Positions 9,083-17,170 of a stretch of 64,000 nt of DNA are shown one piece after another (positions within the stretch are counted from its first letter, which is position 1; each line of letters starts with the position of its first letter). Origin of the DNA: Anaerotignum neopropionicum. GTDB taxonomy: Bacteria; Bacillota; Clostridia; Lachnospirales; Anaerotignaceae. The notes beneath the pieces are model-generated. The model made no database searches and was not told where the DNA came from. It saw nothing but the letters and a program-made list of their open reading frames with translations. Where the stretch lies: contig NZ_LRVM01000005.1 in NCBI RefSeq assembly GCF_001571775.1, forward strand, positions 124,001-188,000. Direction: 5' to 3'. The position numbers and the translations under genes are program-made.

Positions 9083-10332
9083 TCCATTAGCCGTACATTG
9101 CCGCCCAATAAAGAAAAGGCGTTCTCAATCTTTTCATAACCACGTTCCACATATTCCGCGCCGAAGATAACACTTTTCCCCTCTGCCGCCAAAGCCGCAA
9201 TCAAAAGAGCTGCTCCTCCCCGCAAATCACGGCCATAAACCTCTGCCCCATGCAGTCCAAGGCAGCCCCGAACTTGCGCAATTCCTTCTTTAATAACAAT
9301 ATCCGCCCCCATCCGACAAAGCTCCTCAACATGATGAAAACGAGCCTCAAACACCGTTTCACTAATCATACAAGTTCCCTTTGCCAATGTCAATAGACTC
9401 ATAATTATGGGCTGCATATCCGTTGGAAATCTGGGGTATGGCCCGGTAACCAGTGAAAAATCTGATTTTAGCTGTTTCGGCGGCCTCATACAAACCCGAT
9501 CCGGTTCAAAAATAAAATTACAACCTGTTTTTTGCAAAACTTCAACTGTGGTTTCAATGTCGTTTTTTTCAGCTCCCAATAAGCAAATCTCTCCCCCTGT
9601 CATGGCAGAAGCACAAAGAAAGGTGCCTGCTTCAATACGGTCAAACGGGATGGAAAAATAAGAACCATGAAGCTTTTTTACCCCTTCTATCATAATAGAA
9701 GGGGTTCCTTCGCCGTAAATTTCAGCTCCGCAGGCTCGTAAAAACTGAACCAAAGCAACAATTTCCGGCTCTCTTGCCGCATTATGAATCACCGTCACCC
9801 CTTCCGCTTTTGCCGCCAAAAGCAAAATGTTCTCCGTTGCCCCTACGCTTGGATATTTCAGATAAATATGGTACCCCAAAATATGAGGTGCCAAGCAATG
9901 AAAAAGTCCATCTTCCTCCCTAATTTCCACACCCATTTTTTCAAAAGCGCTCAGATGAATATCAATGGGGCGTTTCCCTATGGCACAGCCCCCCGGATGC
10001 CCTAAAACTGCTCGCTTTTCCCGGCCTAAAAGGGCACCAAGAAAAAGGATGGAGGAACGCATCTTTTGTACGGTTTCCTCCCGAATTTTCACATCATGGA
10101 TTTGCCTTGTATCGATGACTGCCGTCCTGCCTGTAAGCTCCACCTTACAGCCTAACGTCTTTAAAATGTCCAACGTTAGGTAAAAGTCTCGAATCAACGG
10201 GCAATTTTCCAGCACCACTTCATCCTCCGCAAGAAGTGTTGCCGCCAAAATGGGTAACGCCGCATTTTTACTCCCTCTTACCGCAAACTCACCGCTAAGT
10301 GGCTTTCCGCCCTCAACCAAGTAGTACCCCAT
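9079..10332 (-). CDS. murA: UDP-N-acetylglucosamine 1-carboxyvinyltransferase MurA
   Basis: MurA transfers enolpyruvate from PEP to UDP-GlcNAc, the first committed step of peptidoglycan synthesis and the target of fosfomycin. The 417 residues contain the active-site Cys (about residue 116) in HPGGCAIGKRP, the N-terminal GSKNAALP loop binding the nucleotide sugar, and FPTDMQPIIMSLL with ETVFEARFHHVEEL in the C-terminal lobe. The ATG at 10332 is preferred over the upstream frame because GGAGGG lies 6 nt before it. Because Cys is retained, the enzyme should be fosfomycin-sensitive by family knowledge. It heads the division cluster. Confidence 0.96.
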   Translation of the reverse strand: MGYYLVEGGKPLSGEFAVRGSKNAALPILAATLLAEDEVVLENCPLIRDFYLTLDILKTLGCKVELTGRTAVIDTRQIHDVKIREETVQKMRSSILFLGALLGREKRAVLGHPGGCAIGKRPIDIHLSAFEKMGVEIREEDGLFHCLAPHILGYHIYLKYPSVGATENILLLAAKAEGVTVIHNAAREPEIVALVQFLRACGAEIYGEGTPSIMIEGVKKLHGSYFSIPFDRIEAGTFLCASAMTGGEICLLGAEKNDIETTVEVLQKTGCNFIFEPDRVCMRPPKQLKSDFSLVTGPYPRFPTDMQPIIMSLLTLAKGTCMISETVFEARFHHVEELCRMGADIVIKEGIAQVRGCLGLHGAEVYGRDLRGGAALLIAALAAEGKSVIFGAEYVERGYEKIENAFSLLGGNVRLME

Positions 10333-10464
10333 GCTGTTCCCTCCAAAAAGCATCTTACCCTTATTGTATCGGCGGACATTTTCTTTGGTGCATATCCAAC
10401 GTCATTCAGGTTTACAAAAACTTGAAAACCTTGTAATATGGAAGAAAAAAGGGAGGACAAACCC

Positions 10465-11394
10465 ATGAAGCATAATATTTTAGATATTAAAGGCATAAAG
10501 GTTGGCCATGCGCAAAACCAAGAAGGGAAAACAGGTGTAACGGTAGTGATTGCCACAAATGGCGCCGTTTGCGGCGTTGATGTCCGGGGTGCCGCCCCGG
10601 GAACAAGGGAAACCGACCTACTAAACCCCATCAATGCCATGGAAAAAGTAAACGCTGTTGTTCTTTCCGGCGGCTCTGCCTTTGGACTGGAAGCCTCCTG
10701 CGGCGTAATGAAATATTTGGAAGAAAAGGGAATGGGCTTTGACGTAGGTGTTACAAACGTCCCTATTATCCCTGGGGCTGTTCTTTATGATCTGGAGAAC
10801 GGCGACGCTTTTTGCCGTCCCGATCAAGAAATGGGCAGACAAGCATGTGAAAACGCTTCCGACGAAAGCTTAGCCGAGGGAGATGTGGGTGCAGGCTGCG
10901 GTGCAACGGTGGGTAAACTTAGAGGAACGGCAGGATGGTGCAACAGCGGCATTGGCTCATGGGCCGAAACAACGGAAAACGGCATTACCGTTGCTGCTTT
11001 GATTGCCGTGAATGCCTTTGGTGATGTTTTGGAAAACGGGAAAATCATCGCCGGCACAAGGGATGAAAACGGAAACTTTTTGGACACTGCCCAAGGGATT
11101 ATCAATCATGCCTCCACCCTTTCCTTTCGTGGAAAAAATACCACCATCGGCGTCATTGCAACAAACGTAAAGCTTACGAAAGCCCAAGGGGCAAAGGTGG
11201 CAGGTATGGCCCATGATGGGCTTGCAAGATGCATTTCTCCTGTTCATACTACCATGGATGGGGACACCTTGTTCTGCCTCTCCACAGAAGAAATCATCCT
11301 CCCCACCGCCCCTGTGGATTTGGTAGGAATACTGGCGGCAAAGGTCACAGAACAAGCGGTACTTCGCGGCGTAAAGGCAGCAAAACCATTTTAA
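10465..11394 (+). CDS. P1-family (S58, DmpA/BapA-like) peptidase
   Basis: This is a self-processing N-terminal nucleophile hydrolase of the DmpA/P1 family, which cleaves N-terminal or beta-amino residues from peptides. Family landmarks are VGHAQ, VDVRGAAPGTRETDLL, the glycine-rich VLSGGSAFGLEA, GAGCGATVGK and the region NTTIGVIATN. The nucleophile is expected just before IGVIATN by alignment to the DmpA Ser, where the residue here is Thr. I start at the ATG at 10465 with GGGAGG 8 nt upstream, giving 309 residues. It diverges from murA and ends in a strong terminator. The natural substrate is unknown. Confidence 0.88.
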   Translation: MKHNILDIKGIKVGHAQNQEGKTGVTVVIATNGAVCGVDVRGAAPGTRETDLLNPINAMEKVNAVVLSGGSAFGLEASCGVMKYLEEKGMGFDVGVTNVPIIPGAVLYDLENGDAFCRPDQEMGRQACENASDESLAEGDVGAGCGATVGKLRGTAGWCNSGIGSWAETTENGITVAALIAVNAFGDVLENGKIIAGTRDENGNFLDTAQGIINHASTLSFRGKNTTIGVIATNVKLTKAQGAKVAGMAHDGLARCISPVHTTMDGDTLFCLSTEEIILPTAPVDLVGILAAKVTEQAVLRGVKAAKPF

Positions 11395-11422
11395 TACTGT
11401 CAAAAATTACAGCACTAAACTT

Positions 11423-11464
11423 AAATTCAGGGTGTCATCGTCTAAAACGAAACACCCTGAATTT
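11423..11464 (+). terminator. Strong hairpin terminator, probably bidirectional
   Basis: A 13-bp perfect stem, AAATTCAGGGTGT with ACACCCTGAATTT (11423-11435 and 11452-11464), lies between the peptidase and the convergent GrpB-like gene and would stop both. A related hairpin flanks the other end of the GrpB-like gene. Confidence 0.8.
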
Positions 11465-11480
11465 GTGTTGTCTATATAAA

Positions 11481-12047
11481 TCAATATCTATTTCCATACT
11501 TCTTTTTTGCCCTTTTTGTATGCTCCAAAATGAAGGTAGCCTTACTTTGGGTATATCCGTCACGGTCGTGTTTATATTTTTTCCATAAAAATAATTTTAA
11601 TTTTTCGTACTCCTTTGCGATTTCTGGATTGTCATCTAAAAAATCCCGAAAATAAAGCTCATCATTATCCCCTAAATATCTTAAATGCAGATGAAACACT
11701 TTTTGAGCAAATCCACTTACCGAATATCCCTTGTTCAGTGAAATCCGATTTTCACTTTCTGACATAGAGATATAGCCATGAGCAATAAGAACATGTTTCG
11801 CCTCATTTAAATCACATTTTGGAGATACCTCCACAAGAATATCAATCGTTGGTTTCGCCCAAATTCCTTTTATGGACGTACTTCCTATATGACTAATTCG
11901 TATAACTTGCTTTTGCGAAAATAGCTTATGCAGGTCAGCCTCTTCCTCCTCAAACCAGTCCTTCCATTGCTCTTGGTGTTCTGTTAAAATAATAGGAAAT
12001 AACTGCCACAATTCCTGTAAGCTCATTTCTGATAAAGGCTTCGACAT
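11481..12047 (-). CDS. GrpB/UPF0157-family nucleotidyltransferase-like protein
   Basis: The 188-residue protein carries the UPF0157 nucleotidyltransferase-fold signature HIGSTSIKGIWAKPTIDILV (about residues 53-72), followed by FHLHLRYLG and the helical C-terminus YEKLKLFLWKKY. Family members include the C-terminal domain of some dephospho-CoA kinases and stand-alone proteins of uncertain activity. It stands alone between two related hairpins. The family is clear; the substrate is not. Confidence 0.85.
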   Translation of the reverse strand: MSKPLSEMSLQELWQLFPIILTEHQEQWKDWFEEEEADLHKLFSQKQVIRISHIGSTSIKGIWAKPTIDILVEVSPKCDLNEAKHVLIAHGYISMSESENRISLNKGYSVSGFAQKVFHLHLRYLGDNDELYFRDFLDDNPEIAKEYEKLKLFLWKKYKHDRDGYTQSKATFILEHTKRAKKKYGNRY

Positions 12048-12097
12048 ACACAGCCCTCCTCCCCTATGCCTATATAGATAACCAATTTACCATTATA

Positions 12098-12132
12098 TTA
12101 AGGTGCCCTCGTTTCAAACGATAACACCCTAA
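12098..12132 (-). terminator. Imperfect hairpin terminator
   Basis: An interrupted stem, TTAAGGTG with CACCCTAA plus an inner CGTTT/AAACG, lies just past the stop of the leftward HEAT-like gene. It shares sequence with the hairpin at 11423-11464 (ACGA/ACACCCT(G/A)AATTT). Confidence 0.5.
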
Positions 12133-12148
12133 ATTTTTGTTGTTTCCT

Positions 12149-12598
12149 TTATGAAATCTTACTGATCTCCTTCAAGGCTTTTTGAATATCCTTTGCAACC
12201 AAGGACTGCATACTTTCTTGATAACGTTGGGAATTGCCATGAAACAACGCATTCATTACACAATCCTTTAAGTCCGGTTTGGCTTTTACAACGAGGGGCA
12301 AAGCTTGTATGCATTTCCTTGCCGTAATGGGTTTTTCATCCATAATATGCTCCAGATATTTGTCAATCATTTCATCAATCTTATTATCCTTATCCCACTT
12401 TGCATTTGCCGCAATCAGAAAAATTCCCCTTGTGCGTAAATATGAATTTCCATTGTCCAGCAACTCTGCGAAATCATCGAAAAATCTATAAACATCATTC
12501 CCTCGGTTACTCTCTTCTTCCAGATGTTTCAAACATTGATAGGCATATTTGTCATCCTTACTTCTTAAACCTTCCACCAAAATTTGAATGTTATCCAT
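12149..12598 (-). CDS. HEAT-repeat-like protein
   Basis: This is a 149-residue all-alpha protein whose helices (ILVEGLRSKDDKYAYQCLKHL, LRTRGIFLIAANAKWD, ARKCIQALPLVVKAKPD) recall HEAT repeats; relatives are sometimes labelled SufBD-like. Such folds are usually protein-protein scaffolds. I use the ATG at 12598, with GAGGTG 6 nt upstream, instead of the GTG three codons earlier. No operon partner suggests its function. Confidence 0.6.
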   Translation of the reverse strand: MDNIQILVEGLRSKDDKYAYQCLKHLEEESNRGNDVYRFFDDFAELLDNGNSYLRTRGIFLIAANAKWDKDNKIDEMIDKYLEHIMDEKPITARKCIQALPLVVKAKPDLKDCVMNALFHGNSQRYQESMQSLVAKDIQKALKEISKIS

Positions 12599-12659
12599 GC
12601 CCTTCACCTCGCAAAATAAAACTTTTTTTGATACCGGTGCTATTATATATTACAAAGCT

Positions 12660-12872
12660 TCATTTTGAGCTCAAAGATTTTATCCAATTGAAAAAGAGAA
12701 CCACCAAGAAAGCTGTGATATATCCAACCACAAGAGAAAGGATTGCTTGCTTCCAAATTGGCGGATAGGTATCGTTATATAACTCAGTAAAAATCAGTCT
12801 GGGCAAAATGCATTTCCCTATGGCTACTCCAATGCTGATACCAATTGCGCTTTTCAAAGATTTACGAATCAT
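12660..12872 (-). CDS. Small two-helix membrane protein
   Basis: This 70-residue protein has two hydrophobic helices (about residues 8-24 and 40-62) and basic ends. I start at the ATG at 12872 (MIRKSLKSAIG) because TGAGGA lies 7 nt upstream; a TATAAT sits some 45 nt further up. I do not recognise a family. Confidence 0.5.
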   Translation of the reverse strand: MIRKSLKSAIGISIGVAIGKCILPRLIFTELYNDTYPPIWKQAILSLVVGYITAFLVVLFFNWIKSLSSK

Positions 12873-12983
12873 GGTTTTTTCCTCAATTTCCACATCAAAA
12901 TTAATTTCATTCAATTGTCATTATAACATAAAAACATGGCTGCATTCAAAAATTCCCTGGCGAAATGATTGAAATAACAGCAA

Positions 12984-13193
12984 TTAAATATTGATTTTAT
13001 TAAAAATAACTGTCTGCGTCTTCATAGATATTTTTCCCACTTGATAGCCATACTCCGTTAGTTCCTTTTTGTAATTTAAAAAAGAATGGTCTATAGGTAT
13101 TCCTGCAATATCCTTGATTTCATCAAAGGTCAATTGAAATGTGGTGGTGCCATTTTTTTGCACATATTCCCATAATAAATTGTATTTACTCAT
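12984..13193 (-). CDS. Small conserved soluble protein
   Basis: The 69 residues start MSKYNLLWEYVQKNG behind GAGAGG at 9 nt. The motif LTFDEIKDIAGIPIDHSFL and a closing beta strand KTQTVIFNKI recall a small protein I have seen in many Clostridia, of unknown function. The longer frame starting at 13214 lacks a better site. Confidence 0.6.
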   Translation of the reverse strand: MSKYNLLWEYVQKNGTTTFQLTFDEIKDIAGIPIDHSFLNYKKELTEYGYQVGKISMKTQTVIFNKINI

Positions 13194-13223
13194 ACTATAA
13201 TGCCTCTCTTCCAATTTTTACTT

Positions 13224-13433
13224 TTATTTTATCACATTTTTCAAAGCTTCAGAAGTTTTCGAAAGCACAATTTCAATGACGTCATACGGGCTAATCCCCT
13301 TTTTAAGAAGATAGGCGTGCATAATTTCCTTTGCCCAATCAAAGCTTTTGCAATTACATAAGGAAATTCCTTCTGTTTCGGCAGCACTCTGCCCAAAATA
13401 TATGGTCAAAGGCCGTATGACAGTGCTTCTCAA
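13224..13433 (-). CDS. Possible small ORF or gene fragment
   Basis: A 69-residue open frame from a GTG, with no clear ribosome binding site and no recognised motif (SFDWAKEIMHAYLLKKG is its most protein-like part). Its 5' end abuts a short palindrome (CATTCC/GGAATG), so it could be the 3' end of a truncated gene. I am not sure it is expressed. Confidence 0.3.
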   Translation of the reverse strand: MRSTVIRPLTIYFGQSAAETEGISLCNCKSFDWAKEIMHAYLLKKGISPYDVIEIVLSKTSEALKNVIK

Positions 13434-13503
13434 ACAACACCTTCCATTCCGAGGAGGAATGGGGAATTAATTTTCCATTTCGTTTATGGCATTTCCTCGA
13501 AAC

Positions 13504-13538
13504 AAAAAAGGCAATCGCATTTTTTGTGATTGCCTTTT
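13504..13538 (-). terminator. Terminator of the NifX/MinD-like operon
   Basis: An 11-bp stem, AAAAGGCAATC/GATTGCCTTTT, lies 25 nt after the stop of the leftward NifX-like gene. It gives U-rich tails in both directions. Confidence 0.8.
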
Positions 13539-13562
13539 ACAATGATTTCCTTAATAATTTCC

Positions 13563-13922
13563 TTAATGATTTCCGCATTCGTCGGCATGCGAATGATCAT
13601 GGCAAACCGAACCAGTGGATTTTAATTCGCCTTTCAGATAGCTTTCCACAGCCTGCTTTGCATCTCCCTCTGCACCCACAATGACCTCAATATTTCTCTC
13701 GTTGAATATTTCAATGGCACCGCCACCCATTCCACCGGAAATAATTACCGCTACCCCCATATCTCCTAAAAAATTAGGCAAAAAACCAGGTTTATGACCA
13801 GGATTTGCTACTCGTTTTCCGTCTGTAATCTTTCCGTTTTCTGTATCAAAAACATAAAAACTTTCGCAATGCCCAAAATGCTGTGACACCAATTCTTTCA
13901 TACATGCTACTGCAATTTTCAT
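13563..13922 (-). CDS. NifX/NifB-fold iron-molybdenum-cofactor-binding-like protein (first of pair)
   Basis: A 119-residue protein of the dinitrogenase FeMo-cofactor-binding family: MKIAVACMK, then the metal-site region SQHFGHCESFYVFD, and GGMGGGAIEIFNERNI. The last residues are His/Cys-rich (CHDHSHADECGNH), an apparent metal-binding tail. The ATG at 13922 is chosen for AAGGAGA 6 nt upstream. It is the last gene of a four-gene cluster with two MinD-like ferredoxin ATPases, like the orange-protein (Orp) cluster of Desulfovibrio. A role in binding or building a metal-sulfur cluster is likely; the partner enzyme is unknown. Confidence 0.8.
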   Translation of the reverse strand: MKIAVACMKELVSQHFGHCESFYVFDTENGKITDGKRVANPGHKPGFLPNFLGDMGVAVIISGGMGGGAIEIFNERNIEVIVGAEGDAKQAVESYLKGELKSTGSVCHDHSHADECGNH

Positions 13923-13997
13923 ATTCATTCTCCTTTTCTTATTAAACGTTTTAAAAATAATTGCATTATAAAAAACCAATTTTTTTAAAAATTAATC

Positions 13998-14855
13998 TCA
14001 AAAATATTCCTTGATTGCTTCGTAAACCTGATACAGAGCATCTCCTGCCGGACAGCTTATCTGCGCCAAGCTGTGACCTTCATTAATGGCAGTGGATGCC
14101 TGCTTATCATAGGGAATTCGCCCCACAAAGGGGATTCCTTCCTTGGAGCAAAGTCTTTCTATTTCCTCCGTATTCTCAATGCAAGTATCAAATTTATTTA
14201 CGCAAACCACAGTCCTTGTTTGAAAAATTTCCGCCGTTTTTAGAATGCGCTTCATGTCGCTGATTCCCGAAAGAGAAGGCTCGGCAACAATCAAAACCAA
14301 ATCCACACCACTGATTGAAGCAATGACCGGACAGCCAATCCCCGGTGACCCGTCAATGATGGCGAGTTTTGCCGTATCAGGGGCATTCTCCAGCTGATTT
14401 TTCACCTCCGTCACCAACTTCCCTGACGTTCCCCGCCCCATTTTTAGCTTTGCCGTAGAAAATAAGCGTTTCTTTTGATAGAGCATCAATTCCCCAGCAA
14501 TATCTTCCGCCATGGTAACAGCGCCCTGGGGACAGGTATACATACAAACACCGCAGCCCTCGCAGGCATAAGGATTTACAGAAAACTTTTCTCCCTCTTT
14601 GATAATGGCATCAAAACGGCAATTTTTATAGCAAATGCCGCAGCTCTTACACTTTTTTGGGTCAATAATCGCTTTTTCGGAGCCATAATAATCTGTCCTT
14701 TTCGGCTCACTGTTTATGCCTGCAACAAGGTGCAAATTTGGTGCATCCACATCGCAATCGGAGAAAGCCTGGGCTTTTGAAAAATCAATCAATGCCGCGG
14801 CAGTAGTGGTCTTTCCCGTTCCACCCTTGCCACTTAAAATCAGGAGTTTTTTCAT
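13998..14855 (-). CDS. MinD-superfamily ATPase with inserted ferredoxin domain (COG1149), second of pair
   Basis: This 285-residue P-loop ATPase begins with the deviant Walker A SGKGGTGKTTTAAAL. Around residues 60-115 it carries two 4Fe-4S motifs, CKSCGICYKNCRF and CEGCGVCMYTC. The rest is MinD/Mrp-like, with IIDGSPGIGCPV as Walker B and the later IVAEPS. Such proteins are thought to carry or insert Fe-S clusters. Its start overlaps the stop of the sister ATPase by 4 bp, and the next gene follows after 75 nt. Confidence 0.88.
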   Translation of the reverse strand: MKKLLILSGKGGTGKTTTAAALIDFSKAQAFSDCDVDAPNLHLVAGINSEPKRTDYYGSEKAIIDPKKCKSCGICYKNCRFDAIIKEGEKFSVNPYACEGCGVCMYTCPQGAVTMAEDIAGELMLYQKKRLFSTAKLKMGRGTSGKLVTEVKNQLENAPDTAKLAIIDGSPGIGCPVIASISGVDLVLIVAEPSLSGISDMKRILKTAEIFQTRTVVCVNKFDTCIENTEEIERLCSKEGIPFVGRIPYDKQASTAINEGHSLAQISCPAGDALYQVYEAIKEYF

Positions 14856-15691
14856 TTTTCCACCTCCCCTTTGATTTTTTCCAAAAGCGCTAAAAACTGT
14901 TCCCCTGTTTCTTCATCCTCTTCACAAGCAATTCCCGCCCTTGCCCCAATCCGTGCCAATTTTTCTTTATATGGAATGCGGCAAAGTACAGGTATATTGT
15001 TTTCCTTGCAAAAACTTTCTAACTGAGCATATACATGATCCCCTTTATTTATCACAATCCCACAGGGTTTTTTCAAAAGCGTTACCAACTCGTACACCAT
15101 TTTAAAATTATGCAGGCCAAAGGCAGTTGCTTCCACAACAAGAACGCAGTAATCCGCCGTTTGCACACTTTCCATGACTGTACACGCGCTTCCCGGAGGG
15201 CAGTCGATTATCATTGTTTTTTTTTCGGCGTTTTCTGCTTTTAGTGCATTTCGTATCACAGGAACACCGCTCGCCTCGCCCACATTTAAAATCCCCGTTA
15301 CAACCTGAACCGTTCCGTAAAAGCCGCTTTCTACCACCCCAATAGGACGCTCCACCTCGTAAATCGCCCCAGTGGGACAGACTAGAGAACAAGCACCGCA
15401 GGAATGACAGACCTCCTGGAAAACAATAGGCTTATTTTTAATCAAGCTCAAGGCATTAAATCGGCACAAATCCACACATTTGCGACAGCCAATGCATTTT
15501 TCCTCAAAAAGGCGAGGCAAAAGGGTATGCACTTCATCTTCTTTTATGTTTTGCGGCTTAAAAAACAGCCGTCCGTTCGGCTCCTCCACGTCGCAATCAA
15601 TATAGACAGCATTTTTTGCCGTTACCGCAAGGTTCACCGAAACGAAGGTTTTTCCTGTTCCGCCTTTTCCGCTTAAAACCGCAATTCTCAT
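14852..15691 (-). CDS. MinD-superfamily ATPase with inserted ferredoxin domain (COG1149), first of pair
   Basis: This 279-residue paralogue of the following gene has Walker A SGKGGTGKTFVSVNLA, two 4Fe-4S motifs (CIGCRKCVDLCRF and CHSCGACSLVC) at about residues 65-110, and the nucleotide-binding segment MIIDCPPGSACTVME. The two ATPases probably form a heterodimer. It overlaps its neighbours on both sides by 4 bp, so the cluster is a coupled operon. Confidence 0.88.
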   Translation of the reverse strand: MRIAVLSGKGGTGKTFVSVNLAVTAKNAVYIDCDVEEPNGRLFFKPQNIKEDEVHTLLPRLFEEKCIGCRKCVDLCRFNALSLIKNKPIVFQEVCHSCGACSLVCPTGAIYEVERPIGVVESGFYGTVQVVTGILNVGEASGVPVIRNALKAENAEKKTMIIDCPPGSACTVMESVQTADYCVLVVEATAFGLHNFKMVYELVTLLKKPCGIVINKGDHVYAQLESFCKENNIPVLCRIPYKEKLARIGARAGIACEEDEETGEQFLALLEKIKGEVEK

Positions 15692-16050
15692 ATTTTCCCA
15701 TGAAAGCCTGCATGAAAATGTGTCATTTGTGCAAGCTGCCCTTTCTCAAACTCGTCAATATTTTCCTTGGCAGTTACCTTCGTTGTTTTGTAAACCATGA
15801 TCTTAGCGGCATGGAAAACCTCTGCGGCATTTTCGCCGCTACGAACAGTAAGTAAAACATTGGCAGCCCCATCAACAATAGCCTGCGCCGCCTTTATGCC
15901 TGCGCCGCCCTGTGCCGCTGCCGCTGGATTTGGGATAAATTCCGTTTCCCTGCTTTCCGTATCATAAAACAAAAAATAAGGTGCTCTGCCAAAAGAAACA
16001 CATACCTCAGCCTCCACACGCATTTCATTCACAGGAATTGCAATTTTCAT
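15688..16050 (-). CDS. NifX/NifB-fold cofactor-binding-like protein (second of pair)
   Basis: This 120-residue protein starts MKIAIPVNE at the ATG at 16050, behind AAAGGAG. It has the NifX-like metal-site region VCVSFGRAPYFLFYD and the segment AQAIVDGAANVLLT, and ends with a His-containing tail, MTHFHAGFHGKI. As first gene of the cluster it is translationally coupled to the ATPase pair. It differs from the other NifX-like gene enough that the two likely play separate roles. Confidence 0.8.
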   Translation of the reverse strand: MKIAIPVNEMRVEAEVCVSFGRAPYFLFYDTESRETEFIPNPAAAAQGGAGIKAAQAIVDGAANVLLTVRSGENAAEVFHAAKIMVYKTTKVTAKENIDEFEKGQLAQMTHFHAGFHGKI

Positions 16051-16294
16051 AAAAAAACTCCTTTCGTTTTTGTTTTCCAAACAGCCAATAAGCAAAAACC
16101 CTATGGCAATCAAAAAGGTGCATTTCTTATCACCCCTTATAAATCCAAATCTGTTTTTGTCATATGCCATTTATTTTATTGTACGACGATTGATGTCATA
16201 TGTCAATAATCCTTTCGCAATTCCTCACGATTTTTTTATCAAATTATTTATCCCCCAATTTTTATTACTTTTTCATATTCTTAAAAAAATTGAG

Positions 16295-16796
16295 ATCGAG
16301 GCTAATCATTAATTGATTAGCCCCCACCTCTCACACCACCGTTCGTACGGTTCCATATACGACGCTTCTCTCGTCTACACAAACTTTCGAGTAATAAATA
16401 AAAAAATAAATAACTCCTAGGTTGTTAATGTTTGGTTACCTAGACTTTTACTTAGAATAGGGCTGTTGGAAATTCTCCAATAGCCTTTTCTTTTGTTTGC
16501 AAACTTCCATGCTTTCCGTTCATTAATTCCATGCTGTTTCGCCTTTTAAGTTTCTTCTGACTTTCTTCCATTGTTTCCAATAGACCCCGCGGATAGTTTA
16601 AGGCTTTGGCTTATGCAGCAGCCTTGCCAGATCTATATATACCTGATATGACTTCTGTTCGTGAGTCCAGAAGTTTGCCTCCAGCTTCCTCAGATTTCCC
16701 GTTGCCGAGGCCACCCTTGCTCTTGGCTATGTGCTTGGCACTACTAACCCGCACGCGGGACTTTCACCCGTTAGAGTGCGCCCATGCTGGGCACAC
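16295..16796 (-). mobile_element. ORF-less group II intron remnant
   Basis: Read leftward from 16796 the sequence starts GTGTGCCCAGCATGGGC and continues with TAACGGGTGAAAGTCCCG and AGGAAGCTGGAGGCAAAC, which are hallmarks of domain I of bacterial group II introns. Near 16300-16370 the 3' end carries a domain V-like stretch (ACGGTGGTGTGAGAGG) and a domain VI-like hairpin (GGCTAATCA/TGATTAGCC) ending CTCGATC. Only about 500 nt remain and no reverse transcriptase is encoded, so the maturase-bearing domain IV has been lost. Domain V looks degenerate. It sits directly after the terminator of the tRNA-Thr fragment. The 3' boundary is approximate. Confidence 0.75.
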
Positions 16797-16799
16797 TAA

Positions 16800-16832
16800 A
16801 AAACCTCTGATTTTAAAAAACAAAGGTTTTTC
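16800..16832 (-). terminator. Terminator after the tRNA-Thr fragment
   Basis: A stem of AAAACCT.TG with CA.AGGTTTT separates the tRNA fragment from the intron. The intron 5' end lies a few nt beyond the U tract, a setting favoured by introns that insert after terminators. Confidence 0.6.
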
Positions 16833-16833
16833 A

Positions 16834-16880
16834 AGCTACTGGTGGGAATCGAACCCACGGCCTGCTCATTACAAAAGCAT
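16834..16880 (-). pseudogene. tRNA-Thr 3' fragment
   Basis: Read leftward this is the 3' part of a tRNA: anticodon-loop sequence TTTGTAA (TGT, Thr), T arm GTGGGTTCGATTCCCAC and acceptor strand CAGTAGC. The D arm, 5' acceptor strand and one side of the anticodon stem are missing. It resembles the intact tRNA-Thr(CGT) at 18749-18821. A tRNA 3' end without its 5' half is typical of an integration scar. Confidence 0.7.
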
Positions 16881-17170
16881 TTCATCATACTCAAAATCCT
16901 TAACTTTCAAGAGTTCCCGACTTATTTGAAATAATGCCTTTTAGTAAATTGTAAAACATAAAAATTGCAAGGGTAGGGCATTGGTTTCCCTCCAATTTCT
17001 CGTGAGAAAAAATCAATCTTTTTCCCCATATGACGTGCATATTCTGTATCTTCCAAACCATAACCCTCACGCTAAAATATTGTGAAACCAGCCTTTTAAA
17101 AACAAAAAGTGTGCATTTCTCACAGATTTTCTTTTAGAAATTCAGGCTTTTACAGTAGCCATTTGTTATT

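Noticed and set aside
16606-16929. 107-codon rightward open frame
   Set aside because: It covers the antisense of the group II intron and the tRNA fragment and has no ribosome binding site.
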